In this document: piece after piece, positions 31,841 to 40,594 of the stretch
Layout: each line of letters starts with the position of its first letter
Position numbering within the stretch: the first letter of the stretch is position 1
DNA from: Bacteroidales bacterium UBA5429
GTDB lineage: Bacteria > Bacteroidota > Bacteroidia > Bacteroidales > WCHB1-69
Length of the DNA: 56,989 bases
Direction: 5' to 3'
NCBI GenBank assembly: GCA_002427605.1
Contig: DIRT01000028.1
Coordinates: 1 to 56,989 of the forward strand
Notes under the pieces: model-generated
The model's database searches: none
Told to the model about the DNA's origin: nothing
Seen by the model: the letters and a program-made list of their open reading frames with translations, nothing else
Program-made: the position numbers and the translations under genes

Positions 31841-33987
31841 TGAGAAAAAAAATCTTGTTTCTCCTTTTATTTAGTTCTTCTATATTCGTTTGCTCAGCAG
31901 CGGATCCACATGAGGGACTTTGGTATCCCTGGAAAATCAAGGAGATTATTTACAATGAGATGAGACGGGCAGGACTGGGACTCTCATTAGATCAGCTCTA
32001 TTCATCAGAACAACACTCTATCAAGGATGCTATCGTGAAGATTGGGAATGGAGAGGGTACGGGAACTATTATTTCTGATCAGGGACTTCTTTTAATCTCA
32101 TATCAAACAGCATATCCCTACCTGACATTCTTATCACAAGGAGAAAAAAACTATCTTAAAGAGGGCTATTTTGCTTCTCGAAAAGAAGATGAGATTCCCT
32201 GTCCCCATTTGTATGCAACACTATTGGTGGAAGAAATCGATATTACCGATGAGGTGTTGGGAGCTATTCCGGAGAAAATTCCTGAGTATAAACGGACTGA
32301 ATTGATTGAGAAAAAAATTCAGAGATTATATGAGAAATATCGCTCTGTTTATTCGGATTCTATTGAAATCAAGCCTGTTAACTACGGGAATCAGTATCAT
32401 TTAACATGCTACAAACGATTTACGGATATTCGTTTGGTGGGTGTATTGAATACATCGGTTTCTACTCAGGGTGCAGTGTTAGAGCCTCACTCCTGGCCAC
32501 GTTATAATGCTAATTTTGCGTTGTTTAGAATTTATGTCGATCCTGATGGTGAACCCAATCATTATGATGAGGAGAATGTTCCATACACACCTCAATATGC
32601 AGTTCCCATCTCCATTCAGGGAGCAGGCGAGGAGGCATTTACTATGATATGGGGATATCCAAAACAAACTCAGAGGTCTGTCAGCTCCTTCGAGATGTTG
32701 TATCGGGTGAAGGTTGAAGGGAAAGCCAAAATGGAGGCTATAGAACAGATTATTCCTGTTATAAAGAAAGATGTTGCACAAAAGATCAACGAGCCGTACA
32801 ATCAGGTTCGGTTTTTCCAAAATTTGTATAATCAATACTTTGAGATAAAACAGGAACTATCCAATTTGACTGCACTTGATATTGTTGATGAGGTTCTGGA
32901 GCGGGAAGAAAATATGAAAAGATGGATCTTTTCTGATGATGATCGTTATGATTCTTATCATACCCTAATGTCGGATTTGGATACTCTTTTTAAAAAACAA
33001 AATTCTGATTTGGTCAAAACATATTGGTATGCGAATATTATACTCCAAAGTTCATCCATGCTGATGATGCCTTACTATATTCCCGATTGTACTCCGGGCA
33101 ACAGAACCGATGATGAGATTGAGGAAATTTTGCAACAATATAGAAAACGGCTTCCCTACATAAATAAGGAAATTGAGGTAAAGTTGATTCAGGCGATGTT
33201 CTCCCTTTTTGATCAGCTACCTGAACAGTACAGACCTAAAATCAAACCTTTTATCGCCAAATATTACAGTAATAATAATGCTGCCTTTGCTAAAGCAATA
33301 GTGGAAAGTTCCATTTTTTCCAGCGAGGAGAATCTGAAAAACTTTCTTAAGCGTCCTAAAATGGCTATTTATCTTCGGGATCCATTAATTCGCTACTACG
33401 AAGAGTTAACAAAAATGATCATCATGAGTAAACCTCATATAGATTTTCTCGAGCAGGCATTGATCCCGCTTCACAGGGATTATGCCTGGGTACAGCAACA
33501 AAGTACAAGGGGAACTATTGATCGCTTTTACAGTGATGCCAATCAATCTTTACGGGTTTCTTACGGAAACATTGAGGGATATAAACCGGCTGATGCGGTA
33601 ACTTACCACTGTTCAACAAATCACATAGGATTGCTATACAGACTGAAAGGAGAACTTGATGCGAGACAATATCCTTTTCCCGAGGAACTCAAAACGTTAC
33701 TCTATGAACAGGATTTCTCCAGCTATGAGTATGACGGAGAACTTCCTATCTCCTTTATTACCAATGCCGATTATGCTCATCAGGCTCCGGGAGCAGCCGT
33801 GCTGGATGCATCAGGAAATATGATAGGAATTGCAATTGACGTGAATAAAGAAGCGCTTGGGGGTGACTATTTTTACAACAAAAGGATTCATCGGACGATC
33901 TGCATCGATATGCGCTATATCATGTTTTTGATCGACAAGTATGCCGGCGCTTCCTATCTGTTTGAAGAGATGACAATTATTCAGTAA
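31840..33987 (+). CDS. S46 (DPP7/DPP11-like) peptidase homologue lacking the catalytic triad
   Basis: A 715-residue exported protein (signal peptide to about Ala20) that follows S46 dipeptidyl peptidases over its whole length: HEGLWYPWKI, IKDAIVKIGNGEGTGTIISDQGLLL, WPRYNANFALFRIY, GGDYFYN, and the C-terminal RYIMFLIDKYAGASYLFEEM. Each catalytic block is altered. The TNHHCG His pair is replaced by Tyr88-Gln89, GDF with Asp by ANF with Asn225, and GNSGSP with Ser by APGAA (Pro650). Fold-determining positions are kept and the frame is open, so it seems maintained as a non-enzymatic protein, perhaps a binding or chaperone partner of the subtilase with which it overlaps by one base. Confidence 0.88.
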   Translation: MRKKILFLLLFSSSIFVCSAADPHEGLWYPWKIKEIIYNEMRRAGLGLSLDQLYSSEQHSIKDAIVKIGNGEGTGTIISDQGLLLISYQTAYPYLTFLSQGEKNYLKEGYFASRKEDEIPCPHLYATLLVEEIDITDEVLGAIPEKIPEYKRTELIEKKIQRLYEKYRSVYSDSIEIKPVNYGNQYHLTCYKRFTDIRLVGVLNTSVSTQGAVLEPHSWPRYNANFALFRIYVDPDGEPNHYDEENVPYTPQYAVPISIQGAGEEAFTMIWGYPKQTQRSVSSFEMLYRVKVEGKAKMEAIEQIIPVIKKDVAQKINEPYNQVRFFQNLYNQYFEIKQELSNLTALDIVDEVLEREENMKRWIFSDDDRYDSYHTLMSDLDTLFKKQNSDLVKTYWYANIILQSSSMLMMPYYIPDCTPGNRTDDEIEEILQQYRKRLPYINKEIEVKLIQAMFSLFDQLPEQYRPKIKPFIAKYYSNNNAAFAKAIVESSIFSSEENLKNFLKRPKMAIYLRDPLIRYYEELTKMIIMSKPHIDFLEQALIPLHRDYAWVQQQSTRGTIDRFYSDANQSLRVSYGNIEGYKPADAVTYHCSTNHIGLLYRLKGELDARQYPFPEELKTLLYEQDFSSYEYDGELPISFITNADYAHQAPGAAVLDASGNMIGIAIDVNKEALGGDYFYNKRIHRTICIDMRYIMFLIDKYAGASYLFEEMTIIQ

Positions 33988-34684
33988 AATCCTCGATTTT
34001 ACCCATATCTTTCCACTTACTTTTTTCGTCTAAGTACCCAATAACAGGGTACTCTTTCGCTATTTCCAGGTAGAATGGTGTGAATGAAACCTTTTTATTA
34101 GGGGGGATCAAACCTAAGATCTCTCTTTTTACTACATGAATCCCGCTAAAACCCAGTTCTAAGCTCTCTGCTGCGTCCCGGCAGATGATCTTTTCGCCAC
34201 TTCGATAGTTAATCCAGCCGGATAATTGCATCTGCTGTTTATCAAAAATCAACTTCCGACTGGTTTCCCGATCTTTCACGACCAATGTTGCGTAACTGTC
34301 GCTTTTGTAGTGTTGTTGAATCAGTGAATTTAAATCTATACTGCTGATAATATCCACGTTGTAAAGTAAAATGTCGGAACTTTCTTGAAAATATTCTTCA
34401 GCTTTTTTGAATCCACCGGCGGTATCCAGCAACAAATCGCTTTCATCGGAGATATGAACGGGGATTCCCCAATCGCGACTGTCTATAAAATCAACAATTT
34501 GATCACTAAAGTGGTGTGTGTTGACTACAATTTGAGAGACAGGTGTTGTTTGCAGCTTCTCTATCGCCCATTGTAACAAGGTTTTACCTTTATACACAAC
34601 CAGGGCTTTGGGTTTATCGGCAGTGAGAGGGTAGAGCCGCGTTCCCAACCCGGCGGCAAAAATCATTCCATTGAGCTGTTTCAT
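33977..34684 (-). CDS. Sugar-phosphate nucleotidyltransferase (MurU/GlmU-N type)
   Basis: A 235-residue NTP transferase with the signature MIFAAGLGTRLYPLTADKPK at the start and the metal/product loop (LLYNVDIIS) further on. Family members make NDP-sugars; size and sequence resemble MurNAc-1-phosphate uridylyltransferase (MurU) of cell-wall recycling, but mannose-1-P or glucose-1-P enzymes are alternatives. The frame extends to 34795 through the promoter repeats; the ATG at 34684 lies about 15 bases after the -7 box. Its tail overlaps the end of the convergent S46 homologue by 11 bases. Confidence 0.82.
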   Translation of the reverse strand: MKQLNGMIFAAGLGTRLYPLTADKPKALVVYKGKTLLQWAIEKLQTTPVSQIVVNTHHFSDQIVDFIDSRDWGIPVHISDESDLLLDTAGGFKKAEEYFQESSDILLYNVDIISSIDLNSLIQQHYKSDSYATLVVKDRETSRKLIFDKQQMQLSGWINYRSGEKIICRDAAESLELGFSGIHVVKREILGLIPPNKKVSFTPFYLEIAKEYPVIGYLDEKSKWKDMGKIEDFTE

Positions 34685-34695
34685 CGTTTTTTTGG

Positions 34696-34703
34696 CAAAA
34701 ATA
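34696..34703 (-). promoter_or_regulatory. -7 box (TATTTTTG) of the nucleotidyltransferase gene
   Basis: Exact TAnnTTTG match. Upstream on this strand lie interrupted ATTTCGG and TTAATCC units, again in the -33 region. Confidence 0.65.
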
Positions 34704-34709
34704 ATGAAA

Positions 34710-34760
34710 CATTTCGGATTAGGATTTATAGGATTAAAAGATTTCGGATTTCGGATTTCT
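34710..34760 (-). repeat. Interrupted heptamer array (ATTTCGG/AGGATTT)
   Basis: ATTTCGG units at 34711 and 34741-34759 are separated by GGATTTATAGGATTAAAAG. The promoter-proximal position matches udk, sufC and the DUF2779 gene. Confidence 0.7.
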
Positions 34761-34814
34761 GAAGTTTGATATTGAGTTTTTTTAATATAATCCATTGATA
34801 TTTAATTATATATA

Positions 34815-35145
34815 TTATTTTGAAATAAAAATAAATGGGGGGCAGCATCAGTCTTCCTCTTTTTTTAATTTTATCACCCCACTCGGCAAAGGGCAGGGAC
34901 AAGCCCTGCCCCTACAATCGCGGTTAATCCAATTTTATGATTTGTAATTTCGTGATTATCAAATATTTGATGTAATTTAATCTGTTGCATAATAACATCA
35001 TGGAGACAGGGCATGCCCTGTCTCTACAGCCATTTTTATGACCATTTTCATTGTTTTTATTTTTCTCCGGACAGGTCGCGACCTGTCCCTACAATAAACG
35101 CGATCAATTAAAATTTTCGGTTCCGTAATTCGTAATTCGTAATTC
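34815..35145 (-). repeat. Composite intergenic repeat, copy V (inverted relative to copy IV)
   Basis: Contains, on the minus strand, heptamers near 35123-35145, the GTAG palindromes at 35069-35092 and 35003-35027, the GGGCAGGG hairpin at 34891-34915, the GTGGGG block, CTGCCCCCC and the T-rich block (34815-34840). Bases 34983-35115 are the reverse complement of 28380-28512. It leads toward the nucleotidyltransferase on the minus strand; on the plus strand the GH92 promoter follows after ATTCCGC and TTTAATCC repeats (35146-35200). No gene is visible here. Confidence 0.9.
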
Positions 35146-35211
35146 ATTCCGCATTCCGCCTTCTTTAATCCTATTAATCCTTTAATCCTAAAAATCCTAG
35201 TATTTTTTTAG

Positions 35212-35219
35212 TATTTTTG
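35212..35219 (+). promoter_or_regulatory. -7 box (TATTTTTG) of the GH92 gene
   Basis: Exact TAnnTTTG match 21 bases before the ATG; a run of AATCCT-type repeats fills the region upstream. Confidence 0.7.
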
Positions 35220-35240
35220 TGAGTTAATCTTTTCGGTGCC

Positions 35241-38198
35241 ATGAAAAATAAAATTACCTTTGTATTGTTTCTCTTCCTGATTGGAAGATTGAGTGCACAA
35301 ACCAATTTCACACAATATGTAAATCCGATGATTGGGACTGCCTTTACAGGGCATACCTTCCCGGGTGCCATCCTTCCTTTTGGGGCAGTTCAGGTGAGTC
35401 CGGATACCAAACTGGACGGCTGGGAAGGCTGTTCAGGATATCACTACGATGAGGAATATCTCTACGGATTTTCCCACTCTCACCTGAGTGGTACCGGCGT
35501 TGCCGATTATGCAGACGTCCTCTTGATGCCCTTTGTGGGGAAAGCTTCAGTAATCAATACGGAGTACCGCTCTCAGTTCTCACACCAAAATGAGATTGCA
35601 AAACCGGGCTATTACAGTGTGATTCTGGATAAAAACAAAGTTCAGGTGGAGCTGACGACCTCATTGAGAGTAGCGATGCACCGTTACACATTTCCTAAAA
35701 CTGATCAACCGAAAGGATTTATTATCGATTTAAAACATCGTGATATAGTGATCAAAAGTGCATTGAAATATTCCAAAGAGGATAAGGAAATCATGGGATT
35801 CAGAGATTCCAGAGCATGGAGTCAAAATCAGAAGTATGCTTTCTCATTGCTCTCTTCTCAACCGATTCAAAAGATTGAGTACTACATTGATGACCAATTG
35901 GTTAAGTCTCCCGAGGGGATCACCGGACAAAACTGTAAAGCGATTGTTTACTTCTATCCGGAAGTGGAGGAGGTAGTGCTTAAAGTGGCGGTTTCAGGAA
36001 CCGGATTTATGGATAATGCGCATAAAAATCATATCGAAATTGCAGATTTTGACTTTGACCGTGTACGTCAAGAGGCGGATAGGATTTGGAATCAGGAGTT
36101 GTCAAAATTTAAGGCCGAAACAGAGCATAAAGAGGACCTGATCGTGTTCTATACAGCTTTATATCACGCTTTTACAGCTCCTTATCTCTTCAATGACGTA
36201 GATGGTTCCTATCTGGGAATGGACGGCAAAGTGAGAGTTGACAAAGAGCATCAAATCTATACCGTTTTCTCACTTTGGGATACCTACAGAGCTCTGCATC
36301 CCCTCCTTAATTTAATTGACAAAAAAAGATCGGAACAGTTCATTTACACTTTTATGAAGCATTATGAACAGGGCGGCATGTTGCCGGTATGGGAACTTTC
36401 CGCATACGAAACCTGGTGTATGATCGGATACCACTCCGTACCCGTGATTTGGGATGCCTATAAAAAGGGAATTCCGGTTGGGGATACTGAACAGGTGCTT
36501 GAAGCGATGATTCACAGTGCGAAACTGCCTAAACTGGGCAGGGTTGAGTACGCAAAACATGGATTTATCCCGGCTGAATCGGAGCATGAAAGCGTTTCCA
36601 AAACATTGGAGTATGCTTTTGACGATTGGTGTATCGCTCTGTTTGCCAAGGAGATAGGAAAAGATGAGATCTATCGTGAATTTATTGAACGGGCGCAATT
36701 TTACAAGAATCTAATCGATCCGGATGGCTTTATGAGACCCAAGTACAATGGTGCCTGGTGGGAGCCTTTCAATCCCGCCGAGGTGAATAACAACTACACA
36801 GAGGGTAATTCATGGCAATATTCTACCTATGTTCCTCATGATTTTAATAATTATATTAAATTAATTGGGGGGGATGCAGTGGCTGCCCGCTTCTTGGATT
36901 CGCTCTTTCATACCTCTTCCCAACTCTCCGGAAGAGAGCAGGTGGATGTGACCGGCTTGATCGGACAATATGCTCACGGCAATGAACCGAGTCACCATGC
37001 TGCGTACTTGTACTCTTTTGTAGGGCAACCCTGGAAAACGCAGGAATTGGTACGCTACATCATGGATGAGTTCTATACCTCTCAGCCGGATGGTTTGATT
37101 GGTAATGAGGATTGCGGACAGATGTCGGCGTGGCTGGTCTTCTCAGCGATGGGTTTCTATCCTGTAGCACCCGGAGATAACCAATATCTGTTCGGATCGC
37201 CCTTGTTTGACAAGTTGACCGTTGCATTGGAAAATGGAAAACAGATCGAGATTATTGCACATAACCAATCCAAAGAGAATATCTATATCCAATCGGTGAA
37301 GTTGAATGGTAAAAACTATCAACGTTCTTATATCACTTACGACGACATTAAAAATGGCGCTGTAATTGAGTTTGAAATGGGACCGGAACCCAATAAAAAA
37401 TGGGGTGCTAGTCCTAAATATAGACCGATTAGCGAAATCAAACCTACTCTGACTGTGGCTCCGGTGATCTCTCCCATGCAGCGCTCCTTTAAGGATAGTG
37501 TGATTGTTACTCTAACTGCTCATCAACCGCGAGTGAGTGAACAAAAGGGGTTTCACTATCCCGCGCAGACAGATCATATCTTTTATACTACAGACGGCAC
37601 AGATCCGAACTTCATGTCGAATCGCTATACAGTTCCTTTTAAGTTGAAAAGTGATACAAAAGTCAAAGCTGCATCCTGGAATCCCAAAACGGGATGGAGT
37701 AAGCCTATCGAGGCGGTTTATTTTATCATAAAACGGGATAAAAAGATCCAATATATTACCCGCTATAATCCGCAATATACCGCAGATGGAGATGAAGGGT
37801 TAATTGACCATATCCGGGGAACAGAAAATTACCGCTTGGGCGGATGGCAAAGTTTTTACGGTGTAGATTGTGAAGTGATCATTGATCTGCTGGAAGAGAA
37901 GGAGATTCATGAAGTGGGTGCCGGCTTCTTGCAAGATGTCAGATCCTGGATCTGGTTCCCAACCCAATTAATAGTGGAAATGTCCAGCGATGGAGAAAAC
38001 TTTACTCCTTACGGTTCATATAAAAATCCTCACGATGTTAAGGATTATACCGTGATGACTGACGACTTTATCATTAAGAAAACTGTAAAGACCCGTTATC
38101 TAAAAATTAAAGCGATCAATTTTGGAACTATTCCCGCCTGGCACTTGGGTGAAGGGAATCCTTCACACCTATTTATTGATGAAATATTTGTTAAGTAG
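35241..38198 (+). CDS. Secreted GH92 alpha-mannosidase
   Basis: A 985-residue exported glycoside hydrolase. The signal peptide (MKNKITFVLFLFLIGRLSA) is followed by the GH92 N-terminal beta domain (YVNPMIGTAFTGHTFPGA) and catalytic barrel with GNEDCGQMSAWLVFSAMG and HEPSHH-like GNEPSHHAAYLY. Near residue 760 a chitobiase/FN3-like domain (FYTTDGTDPN) begins, and the C-terminus (about 850-985) is an F5/8 type C, carbohydrate-binding-like domain. GH92 enzymes are calcium-dependent exo-alpha-mannosidases acting on N-glycans or mannans. No SusC/SusD pair is nearby, so it is not in a typical utilisation locus. It is transcribed alone. Confidence 0.93.
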   Translation: MKNKITFVLFLFLIGRLSAQTNFTQYVNPMIGTAFTGHTFPGAILPFGAVQVSPDTKLDGWEGCSGYHYDEEYLYGFSHSHLSGTGVADYADVLLMPFVGKASVINTEYRSQFSHQNEIAKPGYYSVILDKNKVQVELTTSLRVAMHRYTFPKTDQPKGFIIDLKHRDIVIKSALKYSKEDKEIMGFRDSRAWSQNQKYAFSLLSSQPIQKIEYYIDDQLVKSPEGITGQNCKAIVYFYPEVEEVVLKVAVSGTGFMDNAHKNHIEIADFDFDRVRQEADRIWNQELSKFKAETEHKEDLIVFYTALYHAFTAPYLFNDVDGSYLGMDGKVRVDKEHQIYTVFSLWDTYRALHPLLNLIDKKRSEQFIYTFMKHYEQGGMLPVWELSAYETWCMIGYHSVPVIWDAYKKGIPVGDTEQVLEAMIHSAKLPKLGRVEYAKHGFIPAESEHESVSKTLEYAFDDWCIALFAKEIGKDEIYREFIERAQFYKNLIDPDGFMRPKYNGAWWEPFNPAEVNNNYTEGNSWQYSTYVPHDFNNYIKLIGGDAVAARFLDSLFHTSSQLSGREQVDVTGLIGQYAHGNEPSHHAAYLYSFVGQPWKTQELVRYIMDEFYTSQPDGLIGNEDCGQMSAWLVFSAMGFYPVAPGDNQYLFGSPLFDKLTVALENGKQIEIIAHNQSKENIYIQSVKLNGKNYQRSYITYDDIKNGAVIEFEMGPEPNKKWGASPKYRPISEIKPTLTVAPVISPMQRSFKDSVIVTLTAHQPRVSEQKGFHYPAQTDHIFYTTDGTDPNFMSNRYTVPFKLKSDTKVKAASWNPKTGWSKPIEAVYFIIKRDKKIQYITRYNPQYTADGDEGLIDHIRGTENYRLGGWQSFYGVDCEVIIDLLEEKEIHEVGAGFLQDVRSWIWFPTQLIVEMSSDGENFTPYGSYKNPHDVKDYTVMTDDFIIKKTVKTRYLKIKAINFGTIPAWHLGEGNPSHLFIDEIFVK

Positions 38199-38386
38199 AG
38201 GTTACAAAGAGGTCTATTTTTTCATAAATCGTTCAAAATTTTCCCAAAATTGAAGGTTTTGAGATGAGTGATTTTTTCTAATTTTGATTAAAAACCCTCT
38301 CATATATTTCTAAACATCTGAATTTCAGTCGAATAAAAAAGTAATAAAAAAAATGAAAAAAGTTCCGATGGTAACGAAAAAAATGA

Positions 38387-38394
38387 TACTTTTG
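38387..38394 (+). promoter_or_regulatory. -7 box (TACTTTTG) of the tRNA cluster
   Basis: Exact TAnnTTTG match 47 bases before tRNA-Thr. Confidence 0.75.
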
Positions 38395-38441
38395 CATTCC
38401 TCTTACGAGGTAAAGTTCTTTACATAACTCAAAACAAAAAA

Positions 38442-38515
38442 GCCGGTGTAGCTCAGTTGGCCAGAGCAGCTGATTTGTAATCAGCCGGTCGGCGGTTCGA
38501 ATCCGTCCACCGGCT
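38442..38515 (+). tRNA. tRNA-Thr (anticodon TGT)
   Basis: Acceptor arms GCCGGTG/CACCGGC, anticodon stem-loop CTGATTTGTAATCAG with TGT, T-arm GGCGGTTCGAATCCGTC, discriminator T, CCA not encoded. First of three tandem tRNA genes. Confidence 0.97.
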
Positions 38516-38527
38516 CTTTTTTTTGTT

Positions 38528-38609
38528 GGGAGAGTTCCAGAGTGGCCAAATGGGGCAGACTGTAAATCTGTTGACGAAGTCTTCGGAGGTTCGAATCCTT
38601 CCTCTCCCA
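38528..38609 (+). tRNA. tRNA-Tyr (anticodon GTA)
   Basis: A class II tRNA of 82 bases with a long variable arm (TTGACGAAGTCTTC). Acceptor arms GGGAGAG/CTCTCCC, anticodon loop with GTA, discriminator A, CCA not encoded. Confidence 0.97.
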
Positions 38610-38623
38610 CAATTTTTTTATCA

Positions 38624-38699
38624 GCGGAAGTAGCTCATTTGGTAGAGCGACAGCCTTCCAAGCTGTAGGTAGCGGGTTCGAGACCCGTCTTCCGCTCCA
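38624..38699 (+). tRNA. tRNA-Gly (anticodon TCC)
   Basis: Acceptor arms GCGGAAG/CTTCCGC, anticodon loop CTTCCAA with TCC, discriminator T at 38696. Unlike the other three tRNA genes in the window, the CCA end is encoded (38697-38699). Confidence 0.97.
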
Positions 38700-38726
38700 A
38701 GCCACAACAACAAGTGGCTTTTTTTG
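38700..38726 (+). terminator. Terminator of the tRNA cluster
   Basis: Arms AGCCAC and GTGGCT around an 8-base loop, followed by a run of T, directly after the tRNA-Gly CCA. Confidence 0.88.
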
Positions 38727-38984
38727 TACCCATTTTCCCTATCTCAATTACGAATTACGAATTACGAATTACGGGGTAATAAATTTAGAATTTAGAATCA
38801 ATTTGTGCAAGTCTCACTTGCACAAAAGTAGAATATGCTATGCGTGGTATGACAAAACCTTTGGGGGTTGCCTCTTATGAGTTAAAACGATCTTCAAAAA
38901 AATGAAAAGAGGTGGCATTATAAAATCAGAAAATAAGTTGAGATTAAAATTTTTATTTTGAATTATAAATGCCATTTTTTATAG
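38727..38984. other. Intergenic stretch with AATTACG heptamers
   Basis: Three to four AATTACG heptamers at 38753-38778 and two TTTAGAA units near 38788. The rest, including a near copy of AGGTGGCATTATAAA, shows no supported gene. Confidence 0.6.
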
Positions 38985-38992
38985 TATTTTTG
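38985..38992 (+). promoter_or_regulatory. -7 box (TATTTTTG) upstream of the S41 gene
   Basis: Exact TAnnTTTG match about 90 bases before the annotated TTG start. Confidence 0.55.
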
Positions 38993-39082
38993 TTGCGTAA
39001 ATTAAAAGTTGTCGATAAGTATAAAAATATAATACCAAATTACTAAAACAATTTTTTACTCATTATTTTATTATTTCAGACA

Positions 39083-40486
39083 TTGTTTTTATTTGCTCAA
39101 AACTGCGATTGTGAAACAAACTACGAATGGGTAAAGAAAACTATTGAAGAAAATGATGCAGGGTTTCAATATGTCCTACAAACTAAGGGCGAGCAAGCGT
39201 ATGAAGAACATTGTGAAAGAATTTTAATTAAAGTTAAAAATGCTAATACGCTAAATGAATGTATACCTGTTTTACAAGAATGGCTTGCTCTCATACGTTC
39301 CGGGCATATTGGTATTATCCCCAACGAGAAGAAGATGCAGTCTAATTCTGCAAAATCGGTAAAACAACTCTCTGATTGGGAAACTTATGCAATAGAAACG
39401 AATGATTTTAAAAATTACCTAGATACTCGGAAAATCTCTGATTATGAAGGAATATGGTGGACAGAACCATACAAAATTGGAATTATAAAAGAGGGTAATG
39501 AGTATATTGGTTTTATTATCGAATCAGGAGTGGAAACATGGTTAAAAGGAGAAGTAAAGCTTAAATTCACTATCACAGATCATGGAATAAATTCAGTTTT
39601 TTATATGCGTGACCGTTCTGCATTACAATCTGAGAATGTGACAATGATAGGTAAAAATTATATGGAAATAGGAGACTTTAATCTTTCACGTCTGTATCCG
39701 GAATTTGAAGAGGAATCACAATATGCTCAATATATTAGGTCACAAAATGCGGATCTTCCTTATTTAGAGAGATTAAATGAAACAACGCTATATTTAAGAA
39801 TCCCATCGTTTGCGAGTAATTACAAAACAAAAATAGATAGTGTGCTCAATGTCAATCATGAGATAATACTTACAACAAAAAATCTTATCATTGATATTCG
39901 AGATAATGGAGGTGGAAGCAATGCGTTTTATAGTGCAATAATACCCTATTTATACACAAATCCGATTAGAACTGTTGGAGTTGAATTTCTTTCTACAAAG
40001 CTCAATAATCAAATAATGTTGGACTTTTTTAATAAAAAAGAACATGGCTTTGATAAAAAACGAAAAAAATGGGCAAGGGAAGTGTATGAAAAATTAGAAA
40101 GTCAGTTAGGGATGTTTGTAAATATACATGATGAACCAGTTTCGGAATATAAAATGGATACGGTTTACCCATTTCCTCAAAATATAGGAATTATTATTAA
40201 TCAATTTAATGGGAGTACGTCCGAACAGTTTCTTTTAGCAAGTAAGCAATCTAAAAAGGTAAAACTTTTTGGTGTATCTACTGCGGGTGTGTTGGATATT
40301 ACAAATATGTATTTTCTTGATTCTCCATGCGATGACTTTCAATTGGGATATTCGATTTCTAAAAGTTTACGGATACCTTATTTTACAATTGACGATAAAG
40401 GCATACAGCCGGACTTTTATTTAGATAAGAGTATCCCTAAATATGAATGGACAGAGTATGTGAACAAAGTGTTAAATCAGCAATAA
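39083..40486 (+). CDS. S41 (C-terminal processing type) peptidase, start uncertain
   Basis: A 467-residue S41-family protein. The tail-specific protease core is visible: LIIDIRDNGGGSNAF, then INQFNGSTSEQFLLASK with the probable catalytic Ser in STSEQF, and GVSTAGVLD. No clear PDZ domain is seen. The open frame starts at a TTG inside what looks like a signal peptide; upstream codons in frame (FLLIILLFQ) continue the hydrophobic segment back to a TAA with no ATG, GTG or TTG. One extra T in the six-T run at 39052-39057 would extend the frame to ATTACTAAAACA, still without a standard start. Export may be impaired, or the start codon unusual. Codon use is AT-rich compared with the housekeeping genes. 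Confidence 0.72.
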   Translation: MFLFAQNCDCETNYEWVKKTIEENDAGFQYVLQTKGEQAYEEHCERILIKVKNANTLNECIPVLQEWLALIRSGHIGIIPNEKKMQSNSAKSVKQLSDWETYAIETNDFKNYLDTRKISDYEGIWWTEPYKIGIIKEGNEYIGFIIESGVETWLKGEVKLKFTITDHGINSVFYMRDRSALQSENVTMIGKNYMEIGDFNLSRLYPEFEEESQYAQYIRSQNADLPYLERLNETTLYLRIPSFASNYKTKIDSVLNVNHEIILTTKNLIIDIRDNGGGSNAFYSAIIPYLYTNPIRTVGVEFLSTKLNNQIMLDFFNKKEHGFDKKRKKWAREVYEKLESQLGMFVNIHDEPVSEYKMDTVYPFPQNIGIIINQFNGSTSEQFLLASKQSKKVKLFGVSTAGVLDITNMYFLDSPCDDFQLGYSISKSLRIPYFTIDDKGIQPDFYLDKSIPKYEWTEYVNKVLNQQ

Positions 40487-40527
40487 TATCATGTCCTAAA
40501 TTATAATTCGTAATTGATTGTCCCAAT

Positions 40528-40557
40528 AAAAAAAGAAGAACCCTCATGAGCTCTTCT
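40528..40557 (-). terminator. Terminator of rpsF-rpsR-rplI
   Basis: On the minus strand arms AAGAAGA/TCTTCTT with an inner CTCATGAG fold, then a T-run; it lies about 40 bases past the rplI stop. Confidence 0.7.
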
Positions 40558-40567
40558 TTTCCTTTTA

Positions 40568-40593
40568 TTCCGCCTTCCGCCTTCCGCCTTCGG
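40568..40593 (-). repeat. Heptamer array (TTCCGCC), three copies plus
   Basis: Perfect 7-bp array ending two bases from the rplI stop codon. Related arrays sit at the 3' ends of fhs and the arsG-like gene. Confidence 0.9.
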
Positions 40594-40594
40594 A

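Noticed and set aside
34685..34795. Longer N-terminus for the nucleotidyltransferase
   Set aside because: It covers the promoter and repeats; the family signature starts at the ATG at 34684.
36862..36872. Seven-G run inside the GH92 gene
   Set aside because: No other block of the repeat is present, and it encodes LIGGDA in a normal reading frame.
38278..38705. Two minus-strand open frames across the tRNA cluster
   Set aside because: They are antisense translations of tRNA-Thr, -Tyr and -Gly; such peptides are well-known false genes.
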